A stretch of DNA of 64,000 nt. Source: Mycobacterium asiaticum DSM 44297 (GTDB taxonomy: Bacteria; Actinomycetota; Actinomycetes; Mycobacteriales; Mycobacteriaceae). Every line of letters starts with the position of its first letter. The first letter of the stretch is position 1. Position numbers and translations under genes: made by a program. Below, one piece after another: positions 38,406 through 51,500 of the stretch. The notes beneath the pieces were generated by a model that made no database searches, had not been told where the DNA came from, and saw only the letters and a program-made list of their open reading frames with translations. The stretch is from assembly GCF_000613245.1 (NCBI RefSeq), contig NZ_HG964936.1, forward strand, positions 2,025,670 through 2,089,669. The letters run 5' to 3'.

Positions 38406-41400
38406 TCATGTCGACGCGCTTTCTTTTGGTGCCATTTTGTCGACGAGGTGATCGGCCAATCCTCGGACGGTCGTGATGTCGGCGGACGTGATGCGCACGC
38501 CGGTCTGAGACTCGATGTGTGTGCGCAACTCGAGATTGCCCAGGGAGTCGAGCCCATATTCGGACAACGGGTGATCTGGGTCAATGTTTCGGCGCAGGAT
38601 CAGTCCAATCTGCTCGGCCAGCAGACGCCGCAACCGGCCGGGCCACTCCTCGATCGGCAGCTCTGCCAATTCAGCGCGCAATTTGCTTGACCCAGAACGC
38701 TTGTCGCCAGCGGTCTTGAACAGCTCCAGGAATTTGCTCCGCGCTGCGAAGGACGCGATCCACGGTGTCCCGACCAGGGGGGTGTAGCCAGAGTATGGCC
38801 GGTCGTGACGGAGCAGCGCCTCGAAGGCGTAAGCGCCCTCGTCCGGAGCAATGGCGGCCCCGGTGCCTTCCGCGAAGTCCGCGCCTCGGCCGATCTCGCC
38901 CCAGGCTCCCCACGCAATGGCGGTGGCAGGCAAGCCTTGTGCGCGCCGCCAGTGAGTGAAGGCGTCCAGCCAGCTGTTGGCTGCGGCATACGCACCCTGA
39001 CCCGGTGAGCCCAACAGCGCTGCCGCTGAGGAGAACGAGCAGAACCAGTCCAGCTCCGCCGTGGCACATGCCTCGTGGAGGTTCCACGCGCCGTAAACCT
39101 TTGGCGCCCAGTCACGGTCGATCAGCTCATCGGTGATGTTGGTCAGAACGGCGTCTTCGACCACCGCCGCACCATGCAGGACGCCGCGCAATGGAAGCCC
39201 GGTCGCGGTTGCGGTCGCCACCAACTGGTGGGCGGTGTCGGCCTGTGCGATGTCGCCGCACGACACTACGACGTCGGATCCAATCGAACGGATGAGTTCG
39301 ATTGTCTCCAAGGACTTTCGCGACGGCTGGGACCGGGAGCTCAGCACGATGCGACCAGCACCGGCCGCGGCCATCTTCTCGGCCAGGAACAACCCCAGGC
39401 CACCCAGCCCGCCGGTGATGATGTAGGAGCCGTCGCGGCGGAACACTGGAGCCTGCTCCGGCGGCAGCACCACACTGCTGCGCCCCACCCGCGGGATGTC
39501 AAGGATCAGCTTCCCGGTGTGCTCTGCGGCGCTCATCACCCGGATCGCGGTTGCCGCCTCGGCCAGCGGGTAGTGCGTAGCCTCCGGCATCGGGAGCTTG
39601 CCCTCTGCGGTCAACCGGTAAACGGTGCTGAGGATTTCGCTGACCTGCTCCGGGTGGCTGACCGACATGACACCGAGATCGACACCCCAGAAGGCGAGGT
39701 TGCGACGGAACGGGAACAGGCCCAGCTTGGTGTCCCCGTAGATGTCCCGCTTGCCGATCTCGACGAAACGTCCGCTCAGCGCCAACAGCTTCAGGCCGGC
39801 GAGCTGGGCTGCTCCTGGGACGGAGTTCAGCACGATGTCGACGCCGTAGCCGTTGGTGTCGCGCCGGATCTGTTCGGCGAACTCGACGGTGCGCGAGTCG
39901 TAGACGTGCTCGATACCCATGTCGCGCAACAGTTGTCGACGCCGCTCACTGCCAGCGGTCGCGAAGATCTCAGCCCCCGCCAAGCGGGCCATCGCGATAG
40001 CCGCTTGTCCCACGCCGCCGGTGCCCGAGTGGATCAGCACCTTGTCGCCGGCCTTCATGCGGGCCAGGTCGTTCAGGCCGTACCAAGCGGTGGCGTGCGC
40101 GGTGGTCACCGCGGCGGCCTGCGCGTCGGTCATTCCCTCCGGCAACGTGGTGGCAAGGCGGGCATCGCACGTGACGAACGTGGCCCAGCAACCGAGCGGC
40201 GACATTCCGCCGACATGGTCTCCCACCTTGTGGTTGGTAACACCGGGTCCGATTGCTGTGACCACACCGGCAAAGTCGGTGCCAAGCGCCGGGAGGATCC
40301 CGTCGAGGCTCTGGTAACGGCCGAAAGCATTCAGCACGTCAGCGAAGTTGATACTCGATGCGGTAATCGCAACCTCGATCTGCCCGGGGCCCGGAGGCAC
40401 CCGGTCGAAGGCGGCGAACTCCATGGTCTGCAGGTCGCCTGGGGTACGGATCTGCATCCGGACCCCCTCGCTGTCGTGAGCCGCGATCGTGGTTAGCCGC
40501 TCCTCGGGACGCAGCGGCGAGGGGCACAGACGAGCCGTGTACCACTCGTTGTTGCGCCACGCCGTCTCGTCTTCTTCGGTTCCCGCCAGCAGCAGTTGGC
40601 GTACCACCTGCTCGGCCTCGGTCTGCCCATCGAAATCGATGTGGGTGGTGTGCAGGTGCGGGTGCTCCGCACCGATGACCCGCAGCAATCCGCGCAGCCC
40701 GCCCTGCTCCAGGTTCGGCACGTCGTCGGGGAGAACCTTCTGGGCGTCCCGGGTGACGACATACAGCCGAGGCGCTTCGCCCTCTGTCTCCGCCAGCTGG
40801 GACGCGATCCGGACCAGGTGGTGGACGTACTCGCCACTGCGGCGAGGGGAATCGCTACCCGGCTCACCCTGCTGGGTTCCGGTGAGAACCACCACGCCGT
40901 TGAAACCGCCGCGGTTCAACTGGTCACGCAGCTGCTCGGCCATGGCCGAGTGGTCGCCGTCGGTGTGCCACGCCAGAGTCGTTGACTCCGCATCATGCAG
41001 CTTCATTGAGTCCGTCAACGTCGCCGCCAGCAGGTCGGCGGCGTCGGTGGTGCTGACGAACAGCCAGGATCCGGCATCGGTGGTGGCGACGTCGGGCAGC
41101 TGCCGCTGTTGCCACTCGATGGTCAGCAGTCGTTCACCCAGCACTCGCGCCCGCTCGCCGCTGGCCGACACCCCGGTGCCCATCTGCAGTCCGCGAACCG
41201 TCAGGACTACCGCACCTTCCTTGTCCAGCAGGTCGAGGTCGGCCTCAACGGCGCCGCCGGTCGCCGAGGTCACCCGGGAGTAGCAGTACTTCGCGGTGTG
41301 CACGGGTCCGAAGGCGCGCAGCTCACGAACGCCCAGCGGCAACAGCAAGCCACCGAGACTGGCGATCGCCACGCTTGGGTGAGCCGCTACCGACTGGAAG

Positions 41401-44400
41401 CACGCATCCAGCAGCGCCGGGTGCACGCCGTAGTTGGTCTGCTGGGTGCGGATGACGCTGGGCAGCGATATCTCGGCCAACACCGAGGTGCCCGTTTCTT
41501 CGGCGGTGTGCGCGACTGCGAGGCCGGTGAACGCCGGTCCGTACTGGATTCCGCACAGGTCAAGTGCATCGCGGAGGTCACTGCCCTGAACGGGACTCGG
41601 GTGCAACGCTTGCAGAGCTTCGATGTCCTGTGGCGCCGGCGGCGTTTCACTGCCGAGAGCCTGCAACACCGCGGATGCCCGGCGCGACGCAACGCCGTCC
41701 TCGTTGGTTTCGACGACGAAGTTCAGGGAGTCCGGAACCTCAGCGGTCGCGGTCAGGGTGACCTGGGTTTCCTCGTCGAGCATCAGCATCTGCTCGAAGC
41801 GAATGTCCTGCACCACGGATGCGTCGCCGAAGACGGTGCGGGCGGCGGCCAACGCCATTTCGCAGTACGCGGCGCCCGGCAAGGTCGCGGTGCCGTGGAC
41901 CTGGTGGTCGGCCAGCCACGGCAGGGCGGCGGTGCCGATTTCGGCCTGCCAGACGTGGCGCTCGGGCTCCTCCGGCAAGCGCACGTGCTGACCCATCAGC
42001 GGGTGCACCGGAACACTGGCCCGCAAGGCTTGCGAGCTGTGACCATCACGGCTCAGCATCAGGGTCCGGTGGCTCCACACCGGAAGGGGCGCGTCGACAA
42101 GATGTCCGCTGGGGTACATCGCCGAGAAGTCAACCGTCGCGCCGGTGCTGAACAGATCCCCGACGAAGCCGCGCAGTCCGAACGGAACCGGCTGTTCGCG
42201 GCGCATGGCCGCCAGCGCTGCGGCCGTCATGTCGAGGCTGCGCGCGGTCTGGTCGACGGCGTGCGTCAGCAACGGGTGCGGCGACAACTCGCCGAACACG
42301 CGATAGCCGTCTTCCAGCGCCGCCTGCACCGCCGCGGAAAACCGGACGGTGTGGCGCAGGTTGTCGACCCAGTAGTTGGCGTCGCAGTAGGGCTCCTCGC
42401 GCGGATCGAATGAGGTAGCCGAGTAGTACGGAATTGTGGGGGACAACGGCTCGATGTCGGCCAGGACGTCGTAGAGCTCGTCCAGAATCGGGTCGACCTG
42501 CGGTGAGTGCGACGCGACATCCACGGCCACCTCGCGCGCCATCACGTCGCGCTCTTCCCACGCGGCCACCATGTCGCGGACGCTTTCGGGGGCGCCGCCG
42601 ATCACGGTCGATTCCGGTGAGGCGACCACCGCGACCACCGCATCGTTGATGCCGCGTGCCATCAACTCCGAAAGCACCTGCTGGGCCGGCAGTTCCACGG
42701 AGGCCATGGCACCGGAACCGGAGATCTTGGTCATCAGCTTCGAGCGGCGGCAGATCACGCGCGTGCCGTCTTCCAGCGAGAGCGCACCGGAGACGACGGC
42801 CGCAGCGCACTCACCCATCGAGTGGCCGATGACGGCAGCCGGGTGAACGCCGTGGGACTTCATAGTGGCTGCCAGCGCGACCTGCATGGCGAAGATCGTC
42901 GGCTGCACACGATCGATGCCGGTCACCTTCTCGGCTGCGGTCATGGCTTCGGTTACCGAAAAACCGGACTCCGCGGCGATCAACGGCTCAATGTCGGCGA
43001 TGGTCGCGGCGAACACCGGCTCGTTGGCGAGCAGATCGGCACCCATCGCGGCCCACTGAGAGCCTTGGCCGGAGAACACCCATACGGGCGGGCGTTGCTC
43101 CTGGCCGACAATTTCTGGGTATAGGGCCTCACCGTCAGCGACCTGGCGCAGAGCGGTCAGCAGCTCGGATGCGTTGTTCGCCAGCACGGTCGTCCGGACC
43201 GAGCGGTGCCCACGCCGGCGCGCCAGGGTGTACGCGAGATCGCGGGCCGCGAACTCCGTCGCGTGCCTCTCGATCCAGTCGGCCAGGCGTGCCGCGGTGT
43301 GGCGCAATGCGATCTCGGACGAGGCGGAGATAGGAAGCAGCAGCGTCTCATCGGTGCTGGGGCTGCTGGTAGCCAGCCCGTTGGGGGAGGGCGGCACCGG
43401 CGCCTGTTCGACGATGGCGTGGACGTTGGTGCCCGAGATTCCCCAGGCCGATACGGCTGCGCGCCGAGGGCCGTCACCCGACACAGGCCACTCCGTGTGT
43501 TCGACCGGCAGGAACAGCTTCGTGTCGATCTGCGCCAACTCGTCCGACAGCTTTTCGAAATGCAGGTTCTTCGGAACCACGCCGTGCTGAAGGGCGAGCA
43601 CCGTCTTCATCAATCCCAACGCGCCGGCGGCTGCCTGGGTGTGTCCGAAGTTGGTCTTGGATGCCCCGATCGCGACCTTGTTATCTATGGCGTAGACCTT
43701 GGAAAGGCTCGTGTACTCGATGGGGTCACCGACGGGCGTCCCGGTGCCGTGTGCCTCGACCATGCCGATGCTGCTGGGGTCGACGCCCGCCGCCGCCAAC
43801 GTCGTGCGGTACAACGCTTCCTGCGCGTCGCCGGAAGGCATGGTGATGTTCGGGGTGTGGCCATCTTGATTGGCGGCCGTGGCACGCACAACCGCCAAGA
43901 TCCGGTCGCCGTCGCGCTGGGCGTCCGCAAGGCGCTTGAGGACCAACAGCACGCAGCCCTCACCGGAAACGAAGCCGTCCGCCTTGGCATCAAATGCATG
44001 GCAATGTCCGGTGCCCGACAGCATGCCGCCCGCCGAAGCCGAGGCCGACCTGCGCGGCTCCAGCATCACGTTGACGCCGCCGGTGATCGTCATGTCACTC
44101 TCGCCGTCGTTCAAACTCCGGCACGCCTGGTGGATCGCGAACAGTCCCGAAGAGCACGCGGTGTCAATCGTCGATGCCGGTCCTTCCAGACCGAGCGCGT
44201 AGGAGATACGCCCGGAGGCCATGCTGAACAGCGACCCCGGATTTCCGTAGGGACCGTCGAAGGCATCCGAGGCCATCTGCACGAGCTGGTAGTCGGCGTA
44301 GTTCACACCGATGAAGACACCGGTCTGCTTGGCGATGGTGTCCTTGGTCAGGCCGGCGTGCTCCACTGCCTCCCACGCCGTTTCCAGCAGCAACCGATGC

Positions 44401-44684
44401 TGCGGATCCATCGTGGTGGCCTCTTTTTCAGAGATACCGAAGAACTCCGGGTCGAAGTCGCCGACGTCGGAGAGGAAGGAGCCCCACTTGCAGACCGACC
44501 GTCCAGGCACTCCCGGCTCGGGGTCGTAGTAGTAGTCGTTGTCCCAGCGATCCGGCGGGATTTCGGTGACCAGATCGGCGCCACGCATCAACGCGTCCCA
44601 CAGCAAGTCAGGAGAGTTGATGCCCCCCGGCATCCGGCAAGCCATCCCAATGACAGCGACCGGAGTGACGCCCGTCCTAACCAC
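38406..44684 (-). CDS. pks5: pks5-type type I polyketide synthase (methyl-branched lipid synthase), copy 1
   Basis: 2092 residues. Domains in order: KS (about 8-430, active Cys C177 in DTACSSG), AT (about 530-850, S622 in GHSMGE; VASH at the specificity site as in mycocerosic-acid synthases), DH (about 905-1170, H927 in [11 protein letters not shown]), ER (about 1440-1740, [11 protein letters not shown] near 1555), KR (about 1750-1940, [11 protein letters not shown] and Y1899), and ACP (about 2010-2085, S2047 in GLDSLGN). The full reductive set and methylmalonyl-type AT imply iterative synthesis of multimethyl-branched saturated chains, as in the MAS/Pks2/Pks5 family. Start ATG/GTG 44684 is short before [10 protein letters not shown]. 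It has about 70 percent similarity by eye at the N-terminus to the copy at 55208-61462. Confidence 0.92.
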   Translation of the reverse strand: MVRTGVTPVAVIGMACRMPGGINSPDLLWDALMRGADLVTEIPPDRWDNDYYYDPEPGVPGRSVCKWGSFLSDVGDFDPEFFGISEKEATTMDPQHRLLLETAWEAVEHAGLTKDTIAKQTGVFIGVNYADYQLVQMASDAFDGPYGNPGSLFSMASGRISYALGLEGPASTIDTACSSGLFAIHQACRSLNDGESDMTITGGVNVMLEPRRSASASAGGMLSGTGHCHAFDAKADGFVSGEGCVLLVLKRLADAQRDGDRILAVVRATAANQDGHTPNITMPSGDAQEALYRTTLAAAGVDPSSIGMVEAHGTGTPVGDPIEYTSLSKVYAIDNKVAIGASKTNFGHTQAAAGALGLMKTVLALQHGVVPKNLHFEKLSDELAQIDTKLFLPVEHTEWPVSGDGPRRAAVSAWGISGTNVHAIVEQAPVPPSPNGLATSSPSTDETLLLPISASSEIALRHTAARLADWIERHATEFAARDLAYTLARRRGHRSVRTTVLANNASELLTALRQVADGEALYPEIVGQEQRPPVWVFSGQGSQWAAMGADLLANEPVFAATIADIEPLIAAESGFSVTEAMTAAEKVTGIDRVQPTIFAMQVALAATMKSHGVHPAAVIGHSMGECAAAVVSGALSLEDGTRVICRRSKLMTKISGSGAMASVELPAQQVLSELMARGINDAVVAVVASPESTVIGGAPESVRDMVAAWEERDVMAREVAVDVASHSPQVDPILDELYDVLADIEPLSPTIPYYSATSFDPREEPYCDANYWVDNLRHTVRFSAAVQAALEDGYRVFGELSPHPLLTHAVDQTARSLDMTAAALAAMRREQPVPFGLRGFVGDLFSTGATVDFSAMYPSGHLVDAPLPVWSHRTLMLSRDGHSSQALRASVPVHPLMGQHVRLPEEPERHVWQAEIGTAALPWLADHQVHGTATLPGAAYCEMALAAARTVFGDASVVQDIRFEQMLMLDEETQVTLTATAEVPDSLNFVVETNEDGVASRRASAVLQALGSETPPAPQDIEALQALHPSPVQGSDLRDALDLCGIQYGPAFTGLAVAHTAEETGTSVLAEISLPSVIRTQQTNYGVHPALLDACFQSVAAHPSVAIASLGGLLLPLGVRELRAFGPVHTAKYCYSRVTSATGGAVEADLDLLDKEGAVVLTVRGLQMGTGVSASGERARVLGERLLTIEWQQRQLPDVATTDAGSWLFVSTTDAADLLAATLTDSMKLHDAESTTLAWHTDGDHSAMAEQLRDQLNRGGFNGVVVLTGTQQGEPGSDSPRRSGEYVHHLVRIASQLAETEGEAPRLYVVTRDAQKVLPDDVPNLEQGGLRGLLRVIGAEHPHLHTTHIDFDGQTEAEQVVRQLLLAGTEEDETAWRNNEWYTARLCPSPLRPEERLTTIAAHDSEGVRMQIRTPGDLQTMEFAAFDRVPPGPGQIEVAITASSINFADVLNAFGRYQSLDGILPALGTDFAGVVTAIGPGVTNHKVGDHVGGMSPLGCWATFVTCDARLATTLPEGMTDAQAAAVTTAHATAWYGLNDLARMKAGDKVLIHSGTGGVGQAAIAMARLAGAEIFATAGSERRRQLLRDMGIEHVYDSRTVEFAEQIRRDTNGYGVDIVLNSVPGAAQLAGLKLLALSGRFVEIGKRDIYGDTKLGLFPFRRNLAFWGVDLGVMSVSHPEQVSEILSTVYRLTAEGKLPMPEATHYPLAEAATAIRVMSAAEHTGKLILDIPRVGRSSVVLPPEQAPVFRRDGSYIITGGLGGLGLFLAEKMAAAGAGRIVLSSRSQPSRKSLETIELIRSIGSDVVVSCGDIAQADTAHQLVATATATGLPLRGVLHGAAVVEDAVLTNITDELIDRDWAPKVYGAWNLHEACATAELDWFCSFSSAAALLGSPGQGAYAAANSWLDAFTHWRRAQGLPATAIAWGAWGEIGRGADFAEGTGAAIAPDEGAYAFEALLRHDRPYSGYTPLVGTPWIASFAARSKFLELFKTAGDKRSGSSKLRAELAELPIEEWPGRLRRLLAEQIGLILRRNIDPDHPLSEYGLDSLGNLELRTHIESQTGVRITSADITTVRGLADHLVDKMAPKESAST

Positions 44685-44953
44685 TAACCTTCACCTCTCT
44701 GCCTATCCACAAGTTCTTATCACCGCCGCACGCTGTTATCAGCGCTTCGAGAAATTTCGCCGGGCCGTATTGGCACTGCCACTCTGCAGCGCCGCGACCA
44801 GCTACCCATTGACCCCCGTACGAAGCAGCCTCGTGAACTTTGGTGCGAATCAAAGCGTAGCTGTTCTGCTGCACACGCGAGGAAAAATCGTGCGATCGTA
44901 CAAAAATTTAACAAGCCGCTCTGACGTGGCCAAATGCGCCCGCTGCGGACAAC

Positions 44954-44991
44954 TGTGACGCGGACCACCCGGCAGACCCTTCCGCGTCACA
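44954..44991. repeat. 11-bp perfect inverted repeat, candidate operator or RNA hairpin
   Basis: TGTGACGCGGA (44954-44964) and its reverse complement TCCGCGTCACA (44981-44991) are separated by 16 bases. The arms contain TGTGA/TCACA, the half-sites of CRP-type regulators, but the spacing is wider than the classic 16-bp site. It lies about 270 bp upstream of the pks start and about 600 bp upstream of the megasynthase. Confidence 0.55.
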
Positions 44992-45143
44992 TTGCGTGAT
45001 TGCGCACGTAACTGGCATGGCAATACATGGCTGGCCAGGCCGGCGAAGCGTCGTGGCAAGGCGGGAAAACCGAGGAAATTGTGGGTTGCTTGGTGCGCCC
45101 GTGGCGGCCGAGTTCATCAGAATGTAATAAGGGAAGGCTCCAG

Positions 45144-45183
45144 GGCCGAGTTTGCTCGGCCGCGAGGCGAGCCGTCACCTCGC
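45144..45183. repeat. tandem stem-loops
   Basis: GGCCGAG-TTTG-CTCGGCC (45144-45161) is followed at once by GCGAGG (45162-45167) pairing with CCTCGC (45178-45183). On the plus strand the second stem is followed by TTCTT. This may be an attenuator-like or upstream-transcript terminator structure. Confidence 0.45.
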
Positions 45184-45572
45184 TTCTTCGTACGCCGCCA
45201 CTTGGCCGGCGTCCGCTCGCTACGGTCACGCACCCAGTTACGTCATATTAGGCGGTAAGGAAGGGGTTCGTGGGCGAATTCGGCAATTTGGGATTTTTGC
45301 CATTCCTGTCCCGCCCGCTGCACATCGAAGTGCCCGGCGCCGGACCATCGGGCGCACGCCTGACGTCTTCGCCGACGGGTTGATCAGCGCCGTACGGTGG
45401 CTAGGCTACGTCCAGAATAGTGACGACTTCGCGGTGCCGGTGTAGTTGAAATTGCGGGTGGAACACACGCGTCAGCCGGGGTGGACAGCGTGCCGAAAGG
45501 GCCGCTTGTGGCTGCCTGTGCGGGGTCGGAATTCAGATCCGGCTTTGCTCACGCGGGGTCTACCCATCACGG

Positions 45573-45578
45573 TATCGT
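45573..45578 (+). promoter_or_regulatory. candidate -10 box for the megasynthase (leaderless)
   Basis: TATCGT fits TANNNT, with six bases before GTG 45585 and no Shine-Dalgarno sequence. This implies that transcription starts at the initiation codon. Confidence 0.45.
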
Positions 45579-45584
45579 CGACGC

Positions 45585-48500
45585 GTGCTCGAACCCTCCG
45601 TCCCCGCTGTAGTGCGGAAACACGCCAGCCAGCGGCCCGATGAGACAGCTTTCACCTTCATTGACTACGAGAAGGATCCGGCCGGCGTTGCCGAAAGCTT
45701 GACGTGGTCACAGCTGTATCGACGGACACTCAATGTCGCGCATGCACTGCGCGCGTGCGGGTCGACAGGCGACCGCGCAGTGGTCCTGGCGCCGCAAGGA
45801 ATGCACTACATCGTCGCCTTCCTCGGCGCCATGGAGGCGGGCCAGATTGCGGTACCGCTGTCCGCCCCGCAAGGCGGCGCCAGTGACGAGCGCGCCAGTG
45901 CGGTCCTGCGGGACGCGGCGCCGACCGCGATCCTGACGACATCCTCGGTGGCGGCCAGCGTTGTCGAGTGCATCGAGCCGGGCGAAGTCGTGCCGACGGT
46001 GATCGAGCTTGATTTGCTGGACTTGGACGAAGAACGCACACCTGCGGTCGAGATCGAAGACCTACCAGAGATTGCGTATTTGCAATACACCTCGGGGTCG
46101 ACCCGCACCCCGGCGGGTGTGGTCATCTCGCATAAAAACATGCTGGTCAACACCGAGCAGATCATCGCTAGCTATTACCGCGAAGACGGTGGCGTGGCAC
46201 CGCCGGACACCACCGTCGTGTCGTGGCTGCCGTTTTTCCACGACATGGGTTTGATTGTAGGAATTGGCATTCCGATCGTCGGCGGCTTTCGCGGTGTGCT
46301 CACCAGTCCGCCCGCCTTCTTGCAACGACCGGCGCGCTGGATGCAGTTGCTGGCCACCGCGAGCAGCCCGTTCACCGCGGGGCCGAACATTTCTTTTGAA
46401 CTGGCCGCGGCCAAGACCTCCGATGACGACCTGGCCGGGCTCGACCTGGCGCACGTGCGCAACATTCTCAACGGTGCAGAGCGCGTGCAACCCGCCACAC
46501 TTAAACGTTTTGCCAAGCGATTCGCGCGTTTCAATCTCCCGGAACGAGCTTTGCGGCCCTCATACGGACTGGCCGAAGCCACCGTGTACGTGGCAACCCG
46601 CGAACCGGCGGAACCGCCCGCGATTGTGTACTTCGAATCCGAGGAATTGACCGCTGGCCACGCGAAGCCGTGCGCGAGCGGACAAGGCACGCCACTGGTC
46701 AGCTACGGCGCGCCGCAGTCACCGATCGTGCGCATCGTTGACCCCGAAACAGGTATCGAGTGTCCGGCCGGCACGATCGGGGAGATCTGGACGTTGGGTG
46801 ACAACGTCGCTGACGGCTATTGGCAGAAGCCGGAAGAATCCGCACGGACATTCGGAGCGACGATCGTTGATCCCTCGCCCGAGACGCCCGAGGGCCCTTG
46901 GTTGCGGACCGGAGATCTGGGGTTTTTCTCCGGCGGTGAGATGTTCATCATCGGCCGGATCAAAGACCTTCTTATTGTCTATGGGCGCAACCATTCTCCC
47001 GACGACATCGAAGCCACGATCCAGGAGATCACCGCCGGCCGTTGCGTGGCAATCGCGGTCCCGGATGACGACGGCGTGGAAAAGCTGGTCACCATCGTCG
47101 AGCTCAAGGTCCGCGCCGATTCCGAAGAGGCGGCCGCCGAACGGGTCAGCGTCGCCAAGCGTGAACTGACCGCGGCCATTTCGAAATCGCACGGTCTCAG
47201 CGTCGCGGATCTTGTTCTGGTGGCACCGCACTCGATTCCGCTGACCACCAGCGGCAAGGTCAGACGCCGAGAATGCCTGCAGCGGTACCGTCGCGGCGAG
47301 TTTGCTCGCATCGACGCGCAGCTTCGTCGGCCAAAGCAGCCCAGTGTGAAGGAAACCGGCTCGCAACGCGGGGACGACTCGGCGTTGGCGCAACGCCTGC
47401 GCGGGCTGCGACAACAAGAGCAAGAACTTCTGGTCGGGGTGGTGTGCGAGCAGGCGGCTGCGGTATTGGGCCGAGCCAACGCCGCGGAGATCGACCCGGA
47501 AAGCGCGTTTCAGGATCTGGGGTTTGACTCGGTGAAAGCCACCGAGCTACTAGACCGGCTGAAATCGGTTACCGAACTGGACCTTCCGCCCACGCTGGCC
47601 TTCGACTATCCCACCCCCGCGGCGCTGAGCAACCAACTGGGACAGCTGCTCGGCGGGTCGGTCCCGGCGACGGCGGCTACGCAGGTAGTTGCGCAGACCG
47701 GGTCGGACGAGCCCGTCGCCGTGATCGGGATGGCGTGCCGCTTCCCCGGTGGAGTCGATTCGGCTGCGGCGCTGTGGGATCTGGTTGCCACCGGCACCGA
47801 CGCAATGGGAGGCTTTCCGACCGATCGCGGCTGGAATCTCGCGGAACTGTTCGATTCGGATCCGGACGCGGTGGGCAAGACATATACCCGGACCGGGGGT
47901 TTCCTGGCGGATGCGGCCGGGTTCGACGCCGAGTTCTTCGGAATTTCGCCGCGGGAAGCTCAAACGATGGACCCCCAGCAACGGATGCTGCTGGAAGTGT
48001 GCTGGGAAGCGTTGGAAACCGCGCGGATTGACCCCTCCAGCTTGCTGCGCTCGGAAACTGGGGTGTTCGTCGGGGCGTGGTCACAACCTTACGGCGCGGC
48101 CGGTAGCGACGGGGTCGAGGGATACGCACTGACCGGTCTGTCCACCAGCGTGGCATCCGGACGCGTCGCGTATGCGTTGGGTTTGCAGGGACCAGCCATT
48201 ACCGTCGACACCGCATGCTCATCGTCGCTGGTGGCAACGCATCTGGCGTGTCAGTCGCTGCGGAACGGGGAGAGCAGCCTTGCCCTCGCCGGTGGCGTGA
48301 CCGTGATGACCTCACCGATGGTGTTCACCGAATTTGCGCGGCAGCGCGGATTGGCGGTCGACGGGCGCTGCAAAGCATTCGCCGCCGCGGCTGACGGCAC
48401 CGGCTGGGGAGAAGGGGCCGCGGTGCTGGTCCTGGAACGGCTCAGCGATGCGCAACGCAACAACCACCCAGTGCTGGCGGTGATTGCGGGATCTGCGATC

Positions 48501-51500
48501 AACCAAGACGGCGCCTCCAACGGGTTGACCGCTCCCAATGGACCTGCTCAACAAGCCGTCATCCGTCAGGCCGGAGCCAATGCCGGCGTCGGGCCTGCTC
48601 AGGTCGACGTCGTTGAGGCGCATGGCACCGGCACCGCTCTCGGCGATCCCATCGAGGCGGGTGCGCTGCTGGCCACCTACGGTGCCGGCCGGGATCCGGA
48701 TCGACCGTTATGGCTTGGGTCGATCAAGTCAAACATCGGCCACACTCAGGCCGCGGCCGGTGCAGCAGGCCTGATAAAGATGGTCGAGGCGCTCAACCAC
48801 GATCTGCTGCCCTCCACATTGCACGTCGATCAGCCCAGCCCGCATATCGATTGGTCGGACGGGGCGGTGCGGTTGCTCACCGAAGCGGTGCCCTGGCCGG
48901 CCACTGACCACCCCCGCACCGCGGCGGTGTCCTCATTCGGGATCAGCGGGACCAACGCGCATGTCATCGTCCAGCAAGCTCCGGCATCGCCGGGGGCGCC
49001 GTCGGATCATGCGGAGCCGGCGACTGCACAACAAGTCCCGCAGCCGCCGCTGCTGCTGTGGCCGATCTCGGCGCGCAGTTCTCGAGCCCTGGCCGGTCAA
49101 GCGCACCGGTTGGGTGAGTATTTGCGTTCTCGTCCCGATGTCGGGTTGGCCGACGTGGCTTACAGTTTGGCTACCACCCGCGCGCAGCACCCCTACCGGG
49201 CCACTGTCACCACCAACCCGGAAAGTGGAGATCCACGCCGCGATCTTCTCGAAGCTTTGGATGCGTTGATCGCAGATCAGCCCCATCCCTGCTTGACCCG
49301 ACACCACGGCTCTGCGCATCAGCTGCCCGCCGACACCGTGTTTGTGTTTCCAGGCCAAGGCGCCCAATACCCCGGCATGGCTTTGCAGCTCTACCAGCAC
49401 CAACCCAGCTTCGCGCGCAGCCTGGACGACTGCGATAAAGCGTTGCGCCCCTTCACCGGTTGGTCGGTGCGAGACGTCATCCTGCAGGACCCGACCTCGC
49501 CGTCCTTGGAGCGGGTGGATGTGGTCCAGCCGGTCCTGTTCGCGATCATGGTGTCCCTGGCGGAAACGCTGCGCTCCTTGGGCATTGTTCCGGATGCCGT
49601 CATCGGACATTCCCAAGGTGAGATTGCCGCTGCCTATGTTGCTGGCGCCCTGTCGCTGGATCAGGCCGCCAAGATCGCGGCATTGCGCAGTAAGGCGCTG
49701 ACCGGGCTTTCGGGTCGCGGCGGTATGGCTTCGATCGTGCTGCCCGCAGCGGAAGTTCGCGCGCGACTGCAGAGTTGGAACGGTGCCCTCAGCATCGCTG
49801 CGATCAACGGGCCTTCACACACGATTGTCAGTGGTGACCCGGCGGCGCTCGAGCAGCTCACCGCTGCCTGCGAGCGAGACAACATTCAAATACGTTCCAT
49901 CGCAGTCGATTACGCGTCGCACTGCGAACAGGTGCAGCAGTTGCGTGACCACCTGCTAGAAGAGCTGGGGGAAGTGGTCGCCCAGCCCGCACGTATACCG
50001 CTGTATTCCACGGTGGAAAGCGCATTATCGGCGCAGCCGCTCGACACCACAACGATGACCGCCGATTACTGGTACCGGAATCTGCGCGAGCCGGTTCGGT
50101 TCTATGACAACGTCGCCGAACTGTTGGGCCGGCGTGAGCATCTTTTCGTGGAGCTCTCGCCGCACCCCGTGCTAGCCGCGGCGGTCACCGACACATTGGC
50201 CAGTACTGCCGATCGTGGCGGTTCCGCGGTCATTGCTACTCTGCATCGGGAACGGGCCGACCTCGACGCCGTTGCCGCCACGCTGGCGCAGCTGCACAAT
50301 CACCGCAAATCTCCCGCCTGGCAGAGCCTTTACCCCGGCGCCAACGTCGTTGCCTTGCCTACCTACGCATTTCAACACCGCTCCTACTGGATGACACCTA
50401 TTTCGCCGGAGACCACCGGCGGCACGGCTGACGATGCGCTTTGGAGAGCCGTTGATGCTGGCGCCGTCGAGACGTTCACGGAACTGCTGGGGCTGACCGA
50501 GGTCCAAGACGGCAAATCAGTGGAAGCCGTTATGCATGCGCTGCGGCAGTGGCGCAACGATTCCGATCTCCGGTCAGCGGCCAACAGTCTTCGGTATCAA
50601 GTCGCCTGGCGGGTAGTTCGCCCCAACACCTTTCCGCAGGCTCGTCGTCGCTGGCTGGCCGTAGCCTTTCCGGAACAGGCCAACGGCGCGTGGGTTACCG
50701 GCCTTGCCGCGCGATACGCGGATGCGGTGGACGTGCTTACCGTCGACCCGAATGAGCTCGGCAGGGAGTCGTTGTCCGCCCTGTTGAAGTCGGCTACGGC
50801 GCGGGCGCAGTTTGACGGCATCATCTCGTTCCTGGCCACAGATGAGCGGGCGCACCCGACGCTGCCGGGCATATCGGTCGGATTGCTGTCGACACTGCTT
50901 CTCGCGCAAGCTCATTGCGATTCCGGTCTGGGAATCCCGTTGTGGGTGGCCACCCAGGGTGCGGTTTCTGTATCCACGGATGACGCTCCTGCGCGCCCTA
51001 TCCAGTCCGCTGTGTGGGGGCTTGGACAGTCGGTGTGCCTTGAGCATCCCGACCAGTGGGGCGGTCTGATCGATCTGCCGTCCGTTGCGGCACAGCATGA
51101 CATCGAGACCTTGTACGCCATTCTCAGCTGCGAGCAATCGGAGGACCAACTCGCGATTCGGCCGCACTCGGTGAGTGCGCGCCGCTTGGTCGAGGCGCCG
51201 CTGCCGTTGCAGCGTCTTGAACGGGCCGGCAGTTGGAAACCGTCCGGACCGGCTCTGGTGACGGGTGGGACCGGGCGCCTGGGTAAGCACATCGTCGGTT
51301 GGCTTGCCGATGCCGGCGCCAATCCCATTGTGCTGATCAGTCGTAACGCCGCCGAGCACCCGCAAACGGCCGAACTGGCCAAGCAGCTGCACGAGCGTGG
51401 CGTGGCCGTCAAGGGGCGCTCGGTTGATGTTAGCGATCGGTCCGCGTTGGCGGCCGCGGTCGCCGCCGTTCGCAGCGAGCACGGATCTGTGCGGACGGTC

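Larger units (their letters stand above)
44685..45584. other. 900-bp structured intergenic region between divergent pks genes
   Basis: I see no supported gene here. Short ORFs present have no family match by eye and poor codon character. The region separates the minus-strand pks5-type gene from the plus-strand megasynthase and must hold both promoters. It contains an 11-bp inverted repeat (44954-44991), two adjacent stem-loops (45144-45183) and a -10-like box directly before 45585. The left part is AT-richer than the genes. Confidence 0.6.

Noticed and set aside
44954..44991. Classic CRP operator TGTGA-N6-TCACA
   Set aside because: The half-sites are present but the arms are 16 bases apart beyond an 11-bp repeat, so the standard site geometry is not met. 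Kept only as an inverted repeat.
44539..45445. Short plus- and minus-strand ORFs in the pks intergenic region
   Set aside because: No recognisable family, no ribosome-binding sites of note, overlapping each other in several frames, and composition unlike neighbouring genes.
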